This document shows positions 1-7,540 of a stretch of 27,406 nucleotides of DNA, piece after piece (the stretch's first letter is position 1; each line of letters opens with the position of its first letter). The stretch comes from JBNKDD01 sp050288085. Lineage in GTDB: Bacteria; Chloroflexota; Anaerolineae; Aggregatilineales; UBA3940. Location of the stretch: contig JBNKDD010000046.1 of NCBI GenBank assembly GCA_050288085.1, positions 1-27,406 of the forward strand, written 5' to 3'. The notes below the pieces were generated by a model. The model did no database searches, was not told the origin of the DNA, and was given only the letters and a program-made list of their open reading frames with translations. The position numbers and the translations under genes are program-made.

Positions 1-444
1 CAGCCACACCGATATGGCCAACAACACTAATCCCCCCAACCGGGGCAGCGATAAGGGAACCTGATCAACACTACCCCAACCGGTAGTATCAACGATCAGG
101 GATACCAGCATTTGCCCGAAGATGATAGCCGCAACACCCGCCGAGACACTCAATTTAGGCAGGGCAAAGGCAGTGCCGATAATGGCGAGAGCAGCCAACA
201 TCCCGGCCAGCGTAATGGCAGGCAGATGACGGTAGACCGTCGGCCCGTCCAGATCGATCTGCCCGGCCAACATCAGGATGGCAAACACCGCGGCTGATAA
301 CAAGCCGCCAACAGTCGTAACCAACAGCCCGGTATTCAGTGGGGTGATCTGCTCCCCCAGGCGGCTGTTGATGGTCGCCTGGATTCCCAGGGCAATACCG
401 GTTAGAAGAGCGGCCACAAACGCCGCAATGGTCAATCGTGTCAT
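1..444 (-). CDS. DMT/YdcZ-type small membrane transporter, C-terminus cut by window edge
   Basis: The ATG is at 442-444 on the minus strand, and 148 codons run uninterrupted off the left edge. A purine-rich ribosome site (GAGAGG) lies about 9 nt upstream. The protein begins MTRLTIAAFVAALLTG and shows four or five hydrophobic segments. The early motif G-I-A-L-G-I-Q-A-T-I-N-S-R-L-G followed by two short TM hairpins is typical of the DUF606/YdcZ branch of the drug/metabolite transporter superfamily. Members are inner-membrane proteins of about 150 residues, or twice that when duplicated, and mostly have no known substrate. It lies downstream of the GT20 gene on the same strand, with a hairpin in the 117-nt gap, so independent expression is likely. 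Family assignment is from recall of the motif pattern; the substrate is unknown. Confidence 0.7.
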   Translation of the reverse strand, partial: MTRLTIAAFVAALLTGIALGIQATINSRLGEQITPLNTGLLVTTVGGLLSAAVFAILMLAGQIDLDGPTVYRHLPAITLAGMLAALAIIGTAFALPKLSVSAGVAAIIFGQMLVSLIVDTTGWGSVDQVPLSLPRLGGLVLLAISVWL

Positions 445-515
445 GCGTTAAATGCCTCTCGGATTCGAAAACAGTATATGGTATTTCGGCGGTAGGATCG
501 GCGGGTTTGTTATCG

Positions 516-549
516 CCCCGGACAGTCATCTCAGGCCCACTGTCCGGGG
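516..549 (-). terminator. Hairpin between GT20 gene and YdcZ-type gene
   Basis: A perfect 11-bp inverted repeat (CCCCGGACAGT / ACTGTCCGGGG) with a 12-nt loop lies 12 nt past the stop of the minus-strand GT20 gene. No U-run follows on the minus strand, so it is either a weak or factor-assisted terminator or an mRNA-stabilising 3' hairpin. Confidence 0.45.
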
Positions 550-561
550 TTGCACCCTGGA

Positions 562-2043
562 TTAAGCGTCCTTGCTCGGCTCCTCTTTCTTTAAAGCTGC
601 CATCGCGTCGTCAACCTGATCGGCGAACCACTCTTTGACCCCGGCCTTCTCAACGATCCGGCGCAGAGCCTCGGCTTGTTTATGCCGCTGGGTAGATGAC
701 ATCTTCAGGGCTTTGTGCATGGCGGCGGCGGTTCCATAAATATCAAACGGGGAGACTGTCATTGCATGCTCACCTAACTCATAGAATGCCCCCGCATTCT
801 CGGACAGCATCAACACCCCGTCACGCTGATTGACCAGAACCCCCTCTTTAGCGACCAGGTTCATACCATCAGCCAGGGGGTTGACCAGTAAAATGTCGTA
901 AAGCTGCATGGCAGCAATCGCCCGGTGATAATTCTCCCCGACGACCACCCGCACCGGTTCCCACATGCCGTCGCTGTAAATGGCGTTGATCATCCCGCTC
1001 TCAGCCATGATATCGCGCAGGTAATCCTGATACTCGCCCACCTCCATCCGGGAGGGTACGAGCAGCGCCATCATCTGCACCTGCCCACGATGTTCAGGAT
1101 AATTTTCCAGCAGGGCGCTGTAGGCTTCCAGGCTGCGCAGAATATTTTTGCTTGGCTCAATCCGGTCTACCCGCAAAATCAAGCTGCGATCACCGATGCC
1201 GTTGAGCAGTTGTAACTTATGCAGCTCGGTCTGGGGCTCGGCAGCGATCTCTTTGGTTGCATCGATATCCACCGAGATCGGGTAATCATTGGCTTCGACC
1301 ACCCTACCCTGATACTCAATCGATACACGGCTGCCGCGTGAGTGCGCATCCCCCAGGTAAAAGCGGCAGGTCTGCACAAAGTTGAAAGCATCCTTCTGAG
1401 TCTGAAACCCGATCCGGTCTGACTCCAACAGGCTGTACAGCAGCGCTTCACGCATCGGCACAGGGAGGATGCGCCAGGCATCCGGGCCGGGCCAGGGAAT
1501 ATGGAGGAAGGGTTGAATCTGCACCCGGAATCCCAGCCGCTCCCGCAGGAAACGTGGCACCATGTACAGATGATAATCCTGCGAGAAGACGATTATCGGG
1601 CGGTCACTGTCTTCTACACTATCGGCGATAGCATCCGCGAACTGCTTGTTGATCGGCAAATAACCCTGCTCCCAGGCCGTCCAGGTTTCGTTGGTCAGGC
1701 TGGGTGCACGGGGAATATTCCACAACTGGTGCTGAATGAACCACAGCAAAGGATTGGCGATCACATTGTAGTACTGATCATAGGCATCGGCCTCCGGGGT
1801 GATCAGCTTCAGGTAAATCCCCTCGACCTGCTGAACTTCCCCTTTATGCGCCTCGACCCATTGGCGATCATCGTCCCCCATAGCCGAAGCCACCCACAAG
1901 ACTTCCAGCCGTTCAGCTAATGCGCCCAGGGCTGTCACCAGACCGCCCGATCCCCGCCGGGCAGAAAATGAGCCATCTGCCTGTGCGGTAAAGGCAAACG
2001 GCCCCCGGTTTGAAGCTATGACAATCAGTGGGTCTTCCTGCAT
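562..2043 (-). CDS. otsA: GT20 family trehalose-6-phosphate synthase-like glycosyltransferase
   Basis: This 493-residue protein has the usual length for OtsA, which transfers glucose from a nucleotide sugar to glucose-6-phosphate to give trehalose-6-phosphate in the cytoplasm. Visible motifs are the N-terminal SNRGP and RRGSGGLVTAL loops (residues 11-39), QDYHL (155-159, with D156 and H158), the acceptor/phosphate region VDRIEPSKN (292-300, with R294 and K299) and the donor motif NPLADGMNLVAKE (388-400, with D392 and E400). The usual H-I-P-F-P-x-x-E block reads HIPWPGPDAW (181-190), which marks a divergent clade. The start is well placed behind a GGAG site. No trehalose-6-phosphate phosphatase (otsB) gene is adjacent. 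A related retaining glucosyltransferase with another acceptor is possible, so the symbol is provisional. Confidence 0.85.
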   Translation of the reverse strand: MQEDPLIVIASNRGPFAFTAQADGSFSARRGSGGLVTALGALAERLEVLWVASAMGDDDRQWVEAHKGEVQQVEGIYLKLITPEADAYDQYYNVIANPLLWFIQHQLWNIPRAPSLTNETWTAWEQGYLPINKQFADAIADSVEDSDRPIIVFSQDYHLYMVPRFLRERLGFRVQIQPFLHIPWPGPDAWRILPVPMREALLYSLLESDRIGFQTQKDAFNFVQTCRFYLGDAHSRGSRVSIEYQGRVVEANDYPISVDIDATKEIAAEPQTELHKLQLLNGIGDRSLILRVDRIEPSKNILRSLEAYSALLENYPEHRGQVQMMALLVPSRMEVGEYQDYLRDIMAESGMINAIYSDGMWEPVRVVVGENYHRAIAAMQLYDILLVNPLADGMNLVAKEGVLVNQRDGVLMLSENAGAFYELGEHAMTVSPFDIYGTAAAMHKALKMSSTQRHKQAEALRRIVEKAGVKEWFADQVDDAMAALKKEEPSKDA

Positions 2044-2188
2044 CCTCTCGCTCCTTTATGATGAATGTTGAGTAGTTTGTCTTGTCCCTGTGGTTATTGT
2101 AGTGTGTACCCTATTACGAATCCAGTCTTAATCCGGTCTTAGACGGGCAGGCAACATGAAACGTAAAACGTGGCAAGGATGGTGGAGA

Positions 2189-2210
2189 GGGCGCACCGGT
2201 TGGTGCGCCC
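2189..2210 (-). terminator. GC-rich hairpin after the S1-domain gene
   Basis: A perfect 9-bp inverted repeat (GGGCGCACC / GGTGCGCCC) with a GGTT loop begins 5 nt past the stop of the minus-strand S1 gene. There is no T-run, so intrinsic termination is uncertain; 3'-end protection is the alternative. Confidence 0.5.
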
Positions 2211-2214
2211 AAGA

Positions 2215-3462
2215 CTATTCTGTTTCTATCGATTCTTGATTGGCCGGTTCTTCGTTCACCGGTTCTTGGTTGACCGGCTCTTGATCGGTTGATTCTTCAT
2301 TTACCGGCTCTTCGTTCACCGGCTCTTGATCGGTTGGTTCTTCATTCACCGGCTCTTCGTTCACCAGCTCAGATTCATCCTTCGGATTCGCAGCATCATA
2401 GCTCAGATTGATCTGCCGTTTCTGCGAATCGATGTGCTGAATCTGAACCGCCACTTCATCACCCTGTTCGAGCATTCGGCCAGCAGGGAGAGAAGTCATT
2501 TCAGATTTATGGATCAACCCTTCCAGGCCCGATGGCAAAATCGTAAAGACTCCGAAGTCGGTTGTACCGGTGACGGTCGCATTGACGATCTCACCGACCT
2601 GAAGCTGCTCATCGATAGTATCCCAGGGATCGGGCATCAGCACCTTGCGGTTCAGGCTGATCCGCTCGTGCTCATAATCGATCTCTTCGATCATCACCTC
2701 GATCTCGTCATCGAGAGCCACCACTTCGCCAGGATTCTTGACATAGTGGCGGGCCAGCTTCGAAACATGTACCAACCCGTCAATCCCGCCGATGTCCACA
2801 AACGCACCGTAAGGCATCACACCGACCACCCGCCCGGTCAGCTTTTGCCCAACCTTAAACTGGTCGAGGGCTGCCCGCCGGATATCCTGGTGTGCTTCCC
2901 GTTCAGAGAACACCAACCGGTTACGTTTACGGTCGATCTCGATCACCTTGAGCTTGAGCGTCTCGCCGAGCAAATCCTGCTTGGCCTGCTGGAACCGGTC
3001 ACCCGAAAAACCACGCGGAATGCTGATCAGGTGCGAACGCGGCACGAACCCGCAAATCCGCCCGAAGGCCACCAATATCCCGCCCTTATTCGATCCGGTG
3101 ACGGTTGCCTCGGTGATCTCGCCGCTCTCCAGCAGATCAGAGGCCCGCTTCCAATCGTTCTGTTCCAGCCCCTTGTTGATCGAGACGATCAGTTCTTCCC
3201 GGTCGTCCCAGGGGTGCATCACCACGACCGAAACCGTCATGCCTGCCTTCAACTCCCGTCGGACTTTATCAGGCAGCCGCTCCAGGTCACGGCGTGGAAC
3301 GACCGCATCACGTTTCAGCCCGACATCAACCAGTACTTCATCTTCCTCAACCGTCAGGATAATCCCTTCGAGTATCTGGCCGCGCTCAGGGCGATCATAG
3401 CTGTAGTTATCAAGGTGCTCCGTCCAGTTAAATCCTTCATCTTGCATACTGTTTGTTACCAA
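2215..3462 (-). CDS. S1-domain RNA-binding protein (ribosomal protein S1-like) with acidic repeat tail
   Basis: Four consecutive S1/OB-fold domains are visible. They start near RGQILEGIILTVEEDEVLVD, GEITEATVTGSNKGGILVAF, GQKLTGRVVGVMPYGAFVDI and GEIVNATVTGTTDFGVFTIL, each ending in the usual S1 strand (for example ERISLNRKV or RQINLSYD). Bacterial S1 proteins bind mRNA in single-stranded regions and help 30S initiation. Four domains fit the shorter, Gram-positive/Chloroflexota-like form. The reading frame is open to an ATG at 3543, but only the TTG at 3460-3462 has a good ribosome site (AGGAG, 6-nt spacing); ATG 3445-3447 is another option. The last 50 or so residues are a low-complexity run of EEPVN/EEPTDQ units. 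The ribosomal role is inferred from the family; it could be an accessory S1 protein. Confidence 0.85.
   Translation of the reverse strand: MVTNSMQDEGFNWTEHLDNYSYDRPERGQILEGIILTVEEDEVLVDVGLKRDAVVPRRDLERLPDKVRRELKAGMTVSVVVMHPWDDREELIVSINKGLEQNDWKRASDLLESGEITEATVTGSNKGGILVAFGRICGFVPRSHLISIPRGFSGDRFQQAKQDLLGETLKLKVIEIDRKRNRLVFSEREAHQDIRRAALDQFKVGQKLTGRVVGVMPYGAFVDIGGIDGLVHVSKLARHYVKNPGEVVALDDEIEVMIEEIDYEHERISLNRKVLMPDPWDTIDEQLQVGEIVNATVTGTTDFGVFTILPSGLEGLIHKSEMTSLPAGRMLEQGDEVAVQIQHIDSQKRQINLSYDAANPKDESELVNEEPVNEEPTDQEPVNEEPVNEESTDQEPVNQEPVNEEPANQESIETE
2229..2372 (-). repeat. Imperfect 15-bp tandem repeats coding the acidic tail
   Basis: Units resembling CCGGTTCTTCGTTCA (plus strand) recur about nine times with substitutions. 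They encode E-E-P-V-N, E-E-P-T-D-Q and related units at the C-terminus of the S1 protein. Such repeats expand and contract by slippage, so tail length probably varies among strains. Confidence 0.75.
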
Positions 3463-3684
3463 TTCCAACTCCTGTTCCGTCCCAACTTGAGAACGAAAAA
3501 CCGCGCTTCTGCCTGTGTGCACAGAAGGCGGCTCGCCTTTCATCGGATGTGGTTGTTGGTGAGCGATTTGTCGCCGAGTTGCCGGGACGATGGTTACCCC
3601 TTGCTCAATCCGTCTACTTCCCTACCAGTACACCATAACAACCCTTCTGTGCCTTCAGGCTCCTTGAACAGATGATCTACCTTC

Positions 3685-3713
3685 ACTATAAACCCATTTT
3701 CACATTTGGTCAA
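3685..3713 (-). promoter_or_regulatory. Sigma-70-like promoter for the S1-domain gene
   Basis: Read on the minus strand, TTGACC (3713-3708), a 17-bp spacer and TATAGT (3690-3685) match the consensus well. The predicted transcript would start near 3678, giving a leader of about 215 nt before the TTG start at 3462. Confidence 0.6.
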
Positions 3714-3716
3714 ATG
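3703..3716. promoter_or_regulatory. 14-bp palindrome over the -35 box, possible operator
   Basis: CATTTG-GT-CAAATG is a perfect 6+6 dyad that covers the whole -35 hexamer of the S1 promoter (3708-3713). The position suits a repressor site. The binding protein is unknown, and short AT-rich dyads also arise by chance. Confidence 0.35.
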
Positions 3717-4092
3717 GCAAGATAGTGCATTTATCATGGTGACAATGACTTGCTAATTCCCCGCCCATGATGTTCTACCCTTGGTGATGCACTATGCACA
3801 TCGCATGCTGGCATCTGTATAGCGGCGGATAGCGCCCATCACGCAGCGAAATTCGGCTTGCTGGCCGATTTGTACCGGAGCATAGGTTGGAGCGGAACAC
3901 TCACCCCCACGGGAGCCAAAAGCGACAGCCTAACAGTACTATAACAACGTAGAAAGCTATCCCTCTTTTTACATATACTAGAAAGTAAAAGTATGGTAGG
4001 TTTCGCTAAGTGATCGATTCTGTCCAGCACAATACCACTGGCGTTATGACGGCATTGTAAGGTAATAAGATAACAACTAGAAGGAAATGACG

Positions 4093-6387
4093 ATGTTCAG
4101 AAGTCTGCGAAGTCAGTTGACAGTTATATTGATTGGTCTGGCAACCTTGCCTCTCTTACTAGTTACCATTATTAATGGACAACGCAGCTTTGCAGATCTA
4201 CAACGAGAAACGGTCAAGTTTCAGAGGGAAAGAACGCGGCAAGTAGCAACGGAAATTGACGCCTTTGTTGAGCATCAGAAGCGTGAAATTCAACTTACTG
4301 CGGAAGTCCGAGACTTAGGGAACCTTGATACGAATGAACAGTATACTGCTCTGAACAGATTATTGAGATATAACCTCGCAATCGATGAATTGGTTTTACT
4401 AAACATCGATGGGGCTGAAGTTGTTCGAATTTCTCGTACAGAGATGTATGATCAAAACAATCTAGGTGATCGTTCAGATAGCGAAGAATTCCTATCTGTG
4501 TATACCAACAATGAAGATTACTACAGCCCGATATCATTTGACCCGATTCGTGGTCCCCGGATCACATTGGCCATGCCGGTTAATGATCCTTTAACCCATG
4601 AGATGCTCTATGTTCTTGTCGGGGTGGTGCGTATCGGGTCGATCTCGGACTTATTGTTAGAAATGGACCTTGATAGTAGTGAGGATGTGTATATTGTCGA
4701 TGCTAATGATTATGTCATCGCTCACCGCGATCCGTATGTTGTCCTAAATGAGACAACATACGATCTGCCCGCCACTGATGGCCGCGCAGTCGGATTATCT
4801 GGAGATGATGTCATCCTTGCAACGACGCAGCTGATTTATGGGGAACAGAAATGGACGATTGTTAGCGAGCGGCTCTTCTCTGAAGCATCAGCTCTTGCCT
4901 ATAACCTCCTATTGGTTACGACAATTGTAGCCAGTATAGCCCTAATTGCAGCAATTGGATTAGTGATTTTGACCGTCCGGCAGATTGTGACTCCAATCGA
5001 AAAACTCACCAGAACAGCCACCATGATCAGCGCTGGGGATACCACTCAAAGAGCGCATGTAACTGGAAGAAATGAAGTCAGCACGCTAGCCGAAGCATTC
5101 AATACGATGACGGCACAATTGAGTGATTTGATCGGTACATTGGAAGAGCGCATAGCAGAACAAACTCGTGACCTTAAAGTTGCTTCAGATGTATCTCGGC
5201 AGGCAACGACTGTGCTTGACGTGGAAGAGCTTTTACCTCAATTGGCGGAACTTACCCATGATGGTTTTGAGCTCTTTTCTGTTGCCATTTACCTGTATGA
5301 TGACGAAACAGAAGAATTGAATCTGGCAGTCAGTGCAGGGGCAAACCAGGTGCCAATAACTGGTAACAAACTGGTGGGTTCTCTTGACAGAGAGGGAATA
5401 GTCTCATTAGCTGCTAGTAAAAAAGAGGGGGTGGTGATCAACGATGTTGATAAATTCTCTCCTGCTCCCCTTTTTGGGGGCGCAAAATCCGAGATGGCCC
5501 TTCCGATGCTCATCGGTAACAGGCTGATAGGTGTAATTGATCTTCAATCAGAGCAGATTAATCGTTTCTCTGAAGACGATGTTGAAATCCTGACGACTCT
5601 GGCTGAGCAAATGGCGATTGCGCTTCGCAATGCGCAGCTTTATGAAGAAGCCGCAAAGGCACGGGAAATTGCCGAACAGGCTAACCGGACAAAGTCAACC
5701 TTTTTAGCAAACATGTCTCACGAGCTGCGGACACCACTCAATGCTATTTTGAACTTTACTGAAATTGTCAGTGAAGGGGTCATCGGTGATATAAATCCCG
5801 AACAACAGGATTTACTGAAGCAAGTTATTGAGAGTGCTGAACACTTGTTGAGCTTGATCAATGATATCCTGGACCTCACCAAGATTGAGGTTGGTATGAT
5901 GGACCTCTTCATTGAGGAGGTAGATCCCAATAAACTGTTGCAGAGTGTTTCATCCGTTGCTAAAGGACTCGTAAAAGACGCTTCCGTCGTTTTCTACAGT
6001 GACTTTGATGAAAATCTTCCCACCATTAGTGGAGACAGACGGCGGCTTAGACAGGTTCTCCTGAACCTCGTTTCAAATGCAATCAAATTTACACCTGATG
6101 GATCGGTCACCCTGCGAGCTGTCAGAGATAATGGACAGATTCACATATCGGTGATCGACACAGGTATTGGTATTTCAGAAGAGGAGAAGACCGCAATATT
6201 TGAAGCCTTTGTACAGGCGAAGCACAGCTTAAAAGTAACCGGAACCGGGTTAGGGTTACCCATATCAAAACACTTCGTTGAAGCACACGGTGGTAAGATA
6301 TGGATGGAAAGTCAACTTAATGTTGGCTCAACATTCCACTTCACAATACCTATCACTCCGCTACAGGTGGAGAAGGGTGAGGGTTAA
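4093..6387 (+). CDS. Membrane sensor histidine kinase (Cache-HAMP-GAF-HisKA-HATPase)
   Basis: The protein is about 764 residues. A first TM (about 10-28) is followed by a large extracytoplasmic Cache-like sensor (about 30-270), a second TM (about 272-297), HAMP (about 298-350), a coiled linker, a GAF domain (about 370-525) and the kinase core. The phospho-acceptor is H543 in SHELRTPLNAI. The ATP site shows the N-box near N658-N662 (NLVSNAIKF), G1 DTGIG at 689 and G2 GTGLGLPIS at 717. ATG 4087 is only 1-2 nt from the AAGGA site, while ATG 4093 has proper spacing, so I chose 4093. No receiver is fused, and three separate receivers follow downstream. The stop codon lies inside the 104-bp repeat, so the repeat may have set the present C-terminus. 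The ligand is unknown. Confidence 0.93.
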   Translation: MFRSLRSQLTVILIGLATLPLLLVTIINGQRSFADLQRETVKFQRERTRQVATEIDAFVEHQKREIQLTAEVRDLGNLDTNEQYTALNRLLRYNLAIDELVLLNIDGAEVVRISRTEMYDQNNLGDRSDSEEFLSVYTNNEDYYSPISFDPIRGPRITLAMPVNDPLTHEMLYVLVGVVRIGSISDLLLEMDLDSSEDVYIVDANDYVIAHRDPYVVLNETTYDLPATDGRAVGLSGDDVILATTQLIYGEQKWTIVSERLFSEASALAYNLLLVTTIVASIALIAAIGLVILTVRQIVTPIEKLTRTATMISAGDTTQRAHVTGRNEVSTLAEAFNTMTAQLSDLIGTLEERIAEQTRDLKVASDVSRQATTVLDVEELLPQLAELTHDGFELFSVAIYLYDDETEELNLAVSAGANQVPITGNKLVGSLDREGIVSLAASKKEGVVINDVDKFSPAPLFGGAKSEMALPMLIGNRLIGVIDLQSEQINRFSEDDVEILTTLAEQMAIALRNAQLYEEAAKAREIAEQANRTKSTFLANMSHELRTPLNAILNFTEIVSEGVIGDINPEQQDLLKQVIESAEHLLSLINDILDLTKIEVGMMDLFIEEVDPNKLLQSVSSVAKGLVKDASVVFYSDFDENLPTISGDRRRLRQVLLNLVSNAIKFTPDGSVTLRAVRDNGQIHISVIDTGIGISEEEKTAIFEAFVQAKHSLKVTGTGLGLPISKHFVEAHGGKIWMESQLNVGSTFHFTIPITPLQVEKGEG

Positions 6388-6487
6388 GTTGGGCCAGACA
6401 TTAGATTTTAAATCAATGGCCCAACTACTACAGGAACAAGTAAGGTTTTGAGGCCGTTATTCAAAACCATTATCTTGTTCCACTTAA
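6384..6487 (+). repeat. 104-bp double-hairpin element, copy A
   Basis: The element starts TTAAGTTGGGCC and ends GTTCCACTTAA. Hairpin 1 pairs GTTGGGCCA (6388-6396) with TGGCCCAAC (6417-6425). Hairpin 2 pairs GGAACAAG (6433-6440) with CTTGTTCC (6474-6481), enclosing GGTTTTGA (6444-6451) paired with TCAAAACC (6461-6468). TTAA flanks both ends and could be a target-site duplication. Further copies lie at 17696-17799 and 20540-20641, in the same orientation. The kinase stop TAA (6385-6387) is part of it. It is either a MITE-like non-autonomous element or a structured RNA. Confidence 0.85.
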
Positions 6488-6651
6488 AGATAACTCATTT
6501 ATAATATGGTTGTATCTGAGCAGATACTTCATGATGAGGCAATCTGGGAATGACTACCTATCAGATTGAGAAAACACCAAATCTGAGTAACTTTTGTTAG
6601 GGGGCAAGGGACTCGCACAAATATGTCTTTAATTACAACAAGGATCTTAGC
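6488..6651 (+). promoter_or_regulatory. Leader before the first receiver gene, candidate promoter and two small dyads
   Basis: TATAAT at 6500-6505 is a perfect -10 hexamer, but no good -35 lies at 16-18 bp; the closest is in the right end of the repeat. Two short inverted repeats follow: GTATCT/AGATAC (6512-6517 and 6522-6527) and CAATCTG/CAGATTG (6540-6546 and 6562-6568). The receivers may therefore have their own promoter besides read-through from the kinase. Confidence 0.35.
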
Positions 6652-7062
6652 ATGCTAGGCACGAAAGCCCACATACTTTACGTCGAAGATGATGCGAAGA
6701 GTCGTAAAGTAGCCGAACTTCTTTTTCATAAGGTCATCGGGTTATCAGAGATCACCATCTTTGATTCAACCGAAGATATTATAGCGAAGATCGAAGCGCT
6801 TCAAATGGTTCCCCAGTATATTTTTCTAGACATTCAAATTGAACCCCTAGATGGAATCCAGGTCCTGGAATTATTACGGAAGCATCCAGCTTACAAAGAC
6901 TCAGTTGTTATTGCCTTAACTGCCAATGTTATGGCAACGGATATTGAACTACTTCGTAACCAGGGTTTCAATGGGCTAATAGGAAAACCCATCCGAATGC
7001 AAGTTTTCCCCGAACTGCTTAATAAGATTTTTGCTGGCGAAGAGGTCTGGTATGTCTCTTAA
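6652..7062 (+). CDS. Single-domain response regulator (CheY-like receiver) 1
   Basis: The 136 residues form one receiver domain with no output domain. The acidic pocket is E12-D13-D14, the phosphorylation site is D60 (IFLDIQ), the switch Thr is T90 (ALTAN) and the conserved Lys is K112 (GKPIR). An AGGA site precedes the ATG with about 7-nt spacing. The protein ends AGEEVWYVS; the G-x-x-V-W motif recurs at the ends of the next two receivers. It is probably phosphorylated by the upstream kinase or works in a phosphorelay; output must be through protein contacts. The gap to the next gene is only 23 nt, so co-transcription is likely. Confidence 0.92.
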   Translation: MLGTKAHILYVEDDAKSRKVAELLFHKVIGLSEITIFDSTEDIIAKIEALQMVPQYIFLDIQIEPLDGIQVLELLRKHPAYKDSVVIALTANVMATDIELLRNQGFNGLIGKPIRMQVFPELLNKIFAGEEVWYVS

Positions 7063-7085
7063 GCAATTGATTACGGAGTAACAAG

Positions 7086-7502
7086 ATGGAAGAGTTGCTA
7101 GCGGGTAAACGTGTATTTATTGTTGAAGATGATCCAATTAACCTGGCAGTGGTATCCTCTCTATTAAGGGAACATGGTGCATTAATACGCTTCGATAGAT
7201 GGGGAGCATCAACATTAGCAAATATGGACAATTTTCATGATGTTGACATTATTCTTATGGACTTGATGCTGCCCAGTCAAATCACCGGATATGACGTTTT
7301 TGATAGGATAAAAAAGGTCGAAACACTTGCTAAGGTACCCATCGTGATTGTATCGGCCTCTGATCCAGATATCGAGATGAGAAAGGCTAAAGAGAAAGGA
7401 TTTGATGGTTATATTTGTAAACCCATACGGCGCAGTACATTTGTTCGCAGTCTGGTAAAAATTCTGGATGGCCACGCTGTCTGGGGTGAGCTGGACGAGT
7501 AA
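7086..7502 (+). CDS. Single-domain response regulator (CheY-like receiver) 2
   Basis: The 138-residue receiver has acidic pocket E14-D15-D16, phospho-site D59 (ILMDLMLP), switch residue S90 (IVSAS) and Lys K112 (CKPIR). A GGAG site lies 7 nt before the ATG. The tail is DGHAVWGELDE, with the shared G-x-x-V-W ending. D59-L-M-L-P is the classical receiver motif, so this is the most canonical of the three. It has no DNA-binding or enzymatic domain. The context (downstream of a kinase and between two similar receivers) suggests a shared input or a relay with differing partners; the order of phosphotransfer cannot be read from the sequence. Confidence 0.92.
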   Translation: MEELLAGKRVFIVEDDPINLAVVSSLLREHGALIRFDRWGASTLANMDNFHDVDIILMDLMLPSQITGYDVFDRIKKVETLAKVPIVIVSASDPDIEMRKAKEKGFDGYICKPIRRSTFVRSLVKILDGHAVWGELDE

Positions 7503-7540
7503 TTTTATATCTTAAGAGTTGCACTGATAGGAGTTCTTAC

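Larger units (their letters stand above)
3463..4092. other. Divergent intergenic region between S1 gene and histidine kinase
   Basis: About 630 bases lie between the preferred starts. The left third looks like the leader of the S1 transcript and contains a long-range 10-bp inverted repeat (GCACAGAAGG at 3519-3528, CCTTCTGTGC at 3643-3652). The middle carries a minus-strand promoter with an overlapping palindrome. The right part holds a weak plus-strand promoter candidate (TTTACA 3968-3973, 18-bp gap, TATGGT 3992-3997) before the kinase. A 63-codon minus-strand frame at 3839-4030 has no ribosome site or recognisable content. I see nothing else. Confidence 0.6.

Noticed and set aside
2229..2372. 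Regularly spaced short repeats considered as a CRISPR-like array.
   Set aside because: Units are 15 bp without unique spacers, lie in frame inside a coding sequence and encode a low-complexity tail.
2326..3675. 449-codon plus-strand frame opposite the S1-domain gene.
   Set aside because: It is antisense to a protein with four clear S1 domains, its translation is His/Arg/Asp-rich with no domain pattern, and it is explained by codon bias of the real gene.
3839..4030. 63-codon minus-strand frame upstream of the kinase.
   Set aside because: No ribosome site, composition unlike a protein, and no neighbour support.
6388..6425. GTTGGGC...GCCCAAC of the double-hairpin element resembles integron attC core sites (GTTRRRY and RYYYAAC).
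   Set aside because: In attC the order is RYYYAAC first and GTTRRRY last. Here the order is reversed in all three copies and on both strands, the L boxes are missing, and no integrase or gene cassettes are present.
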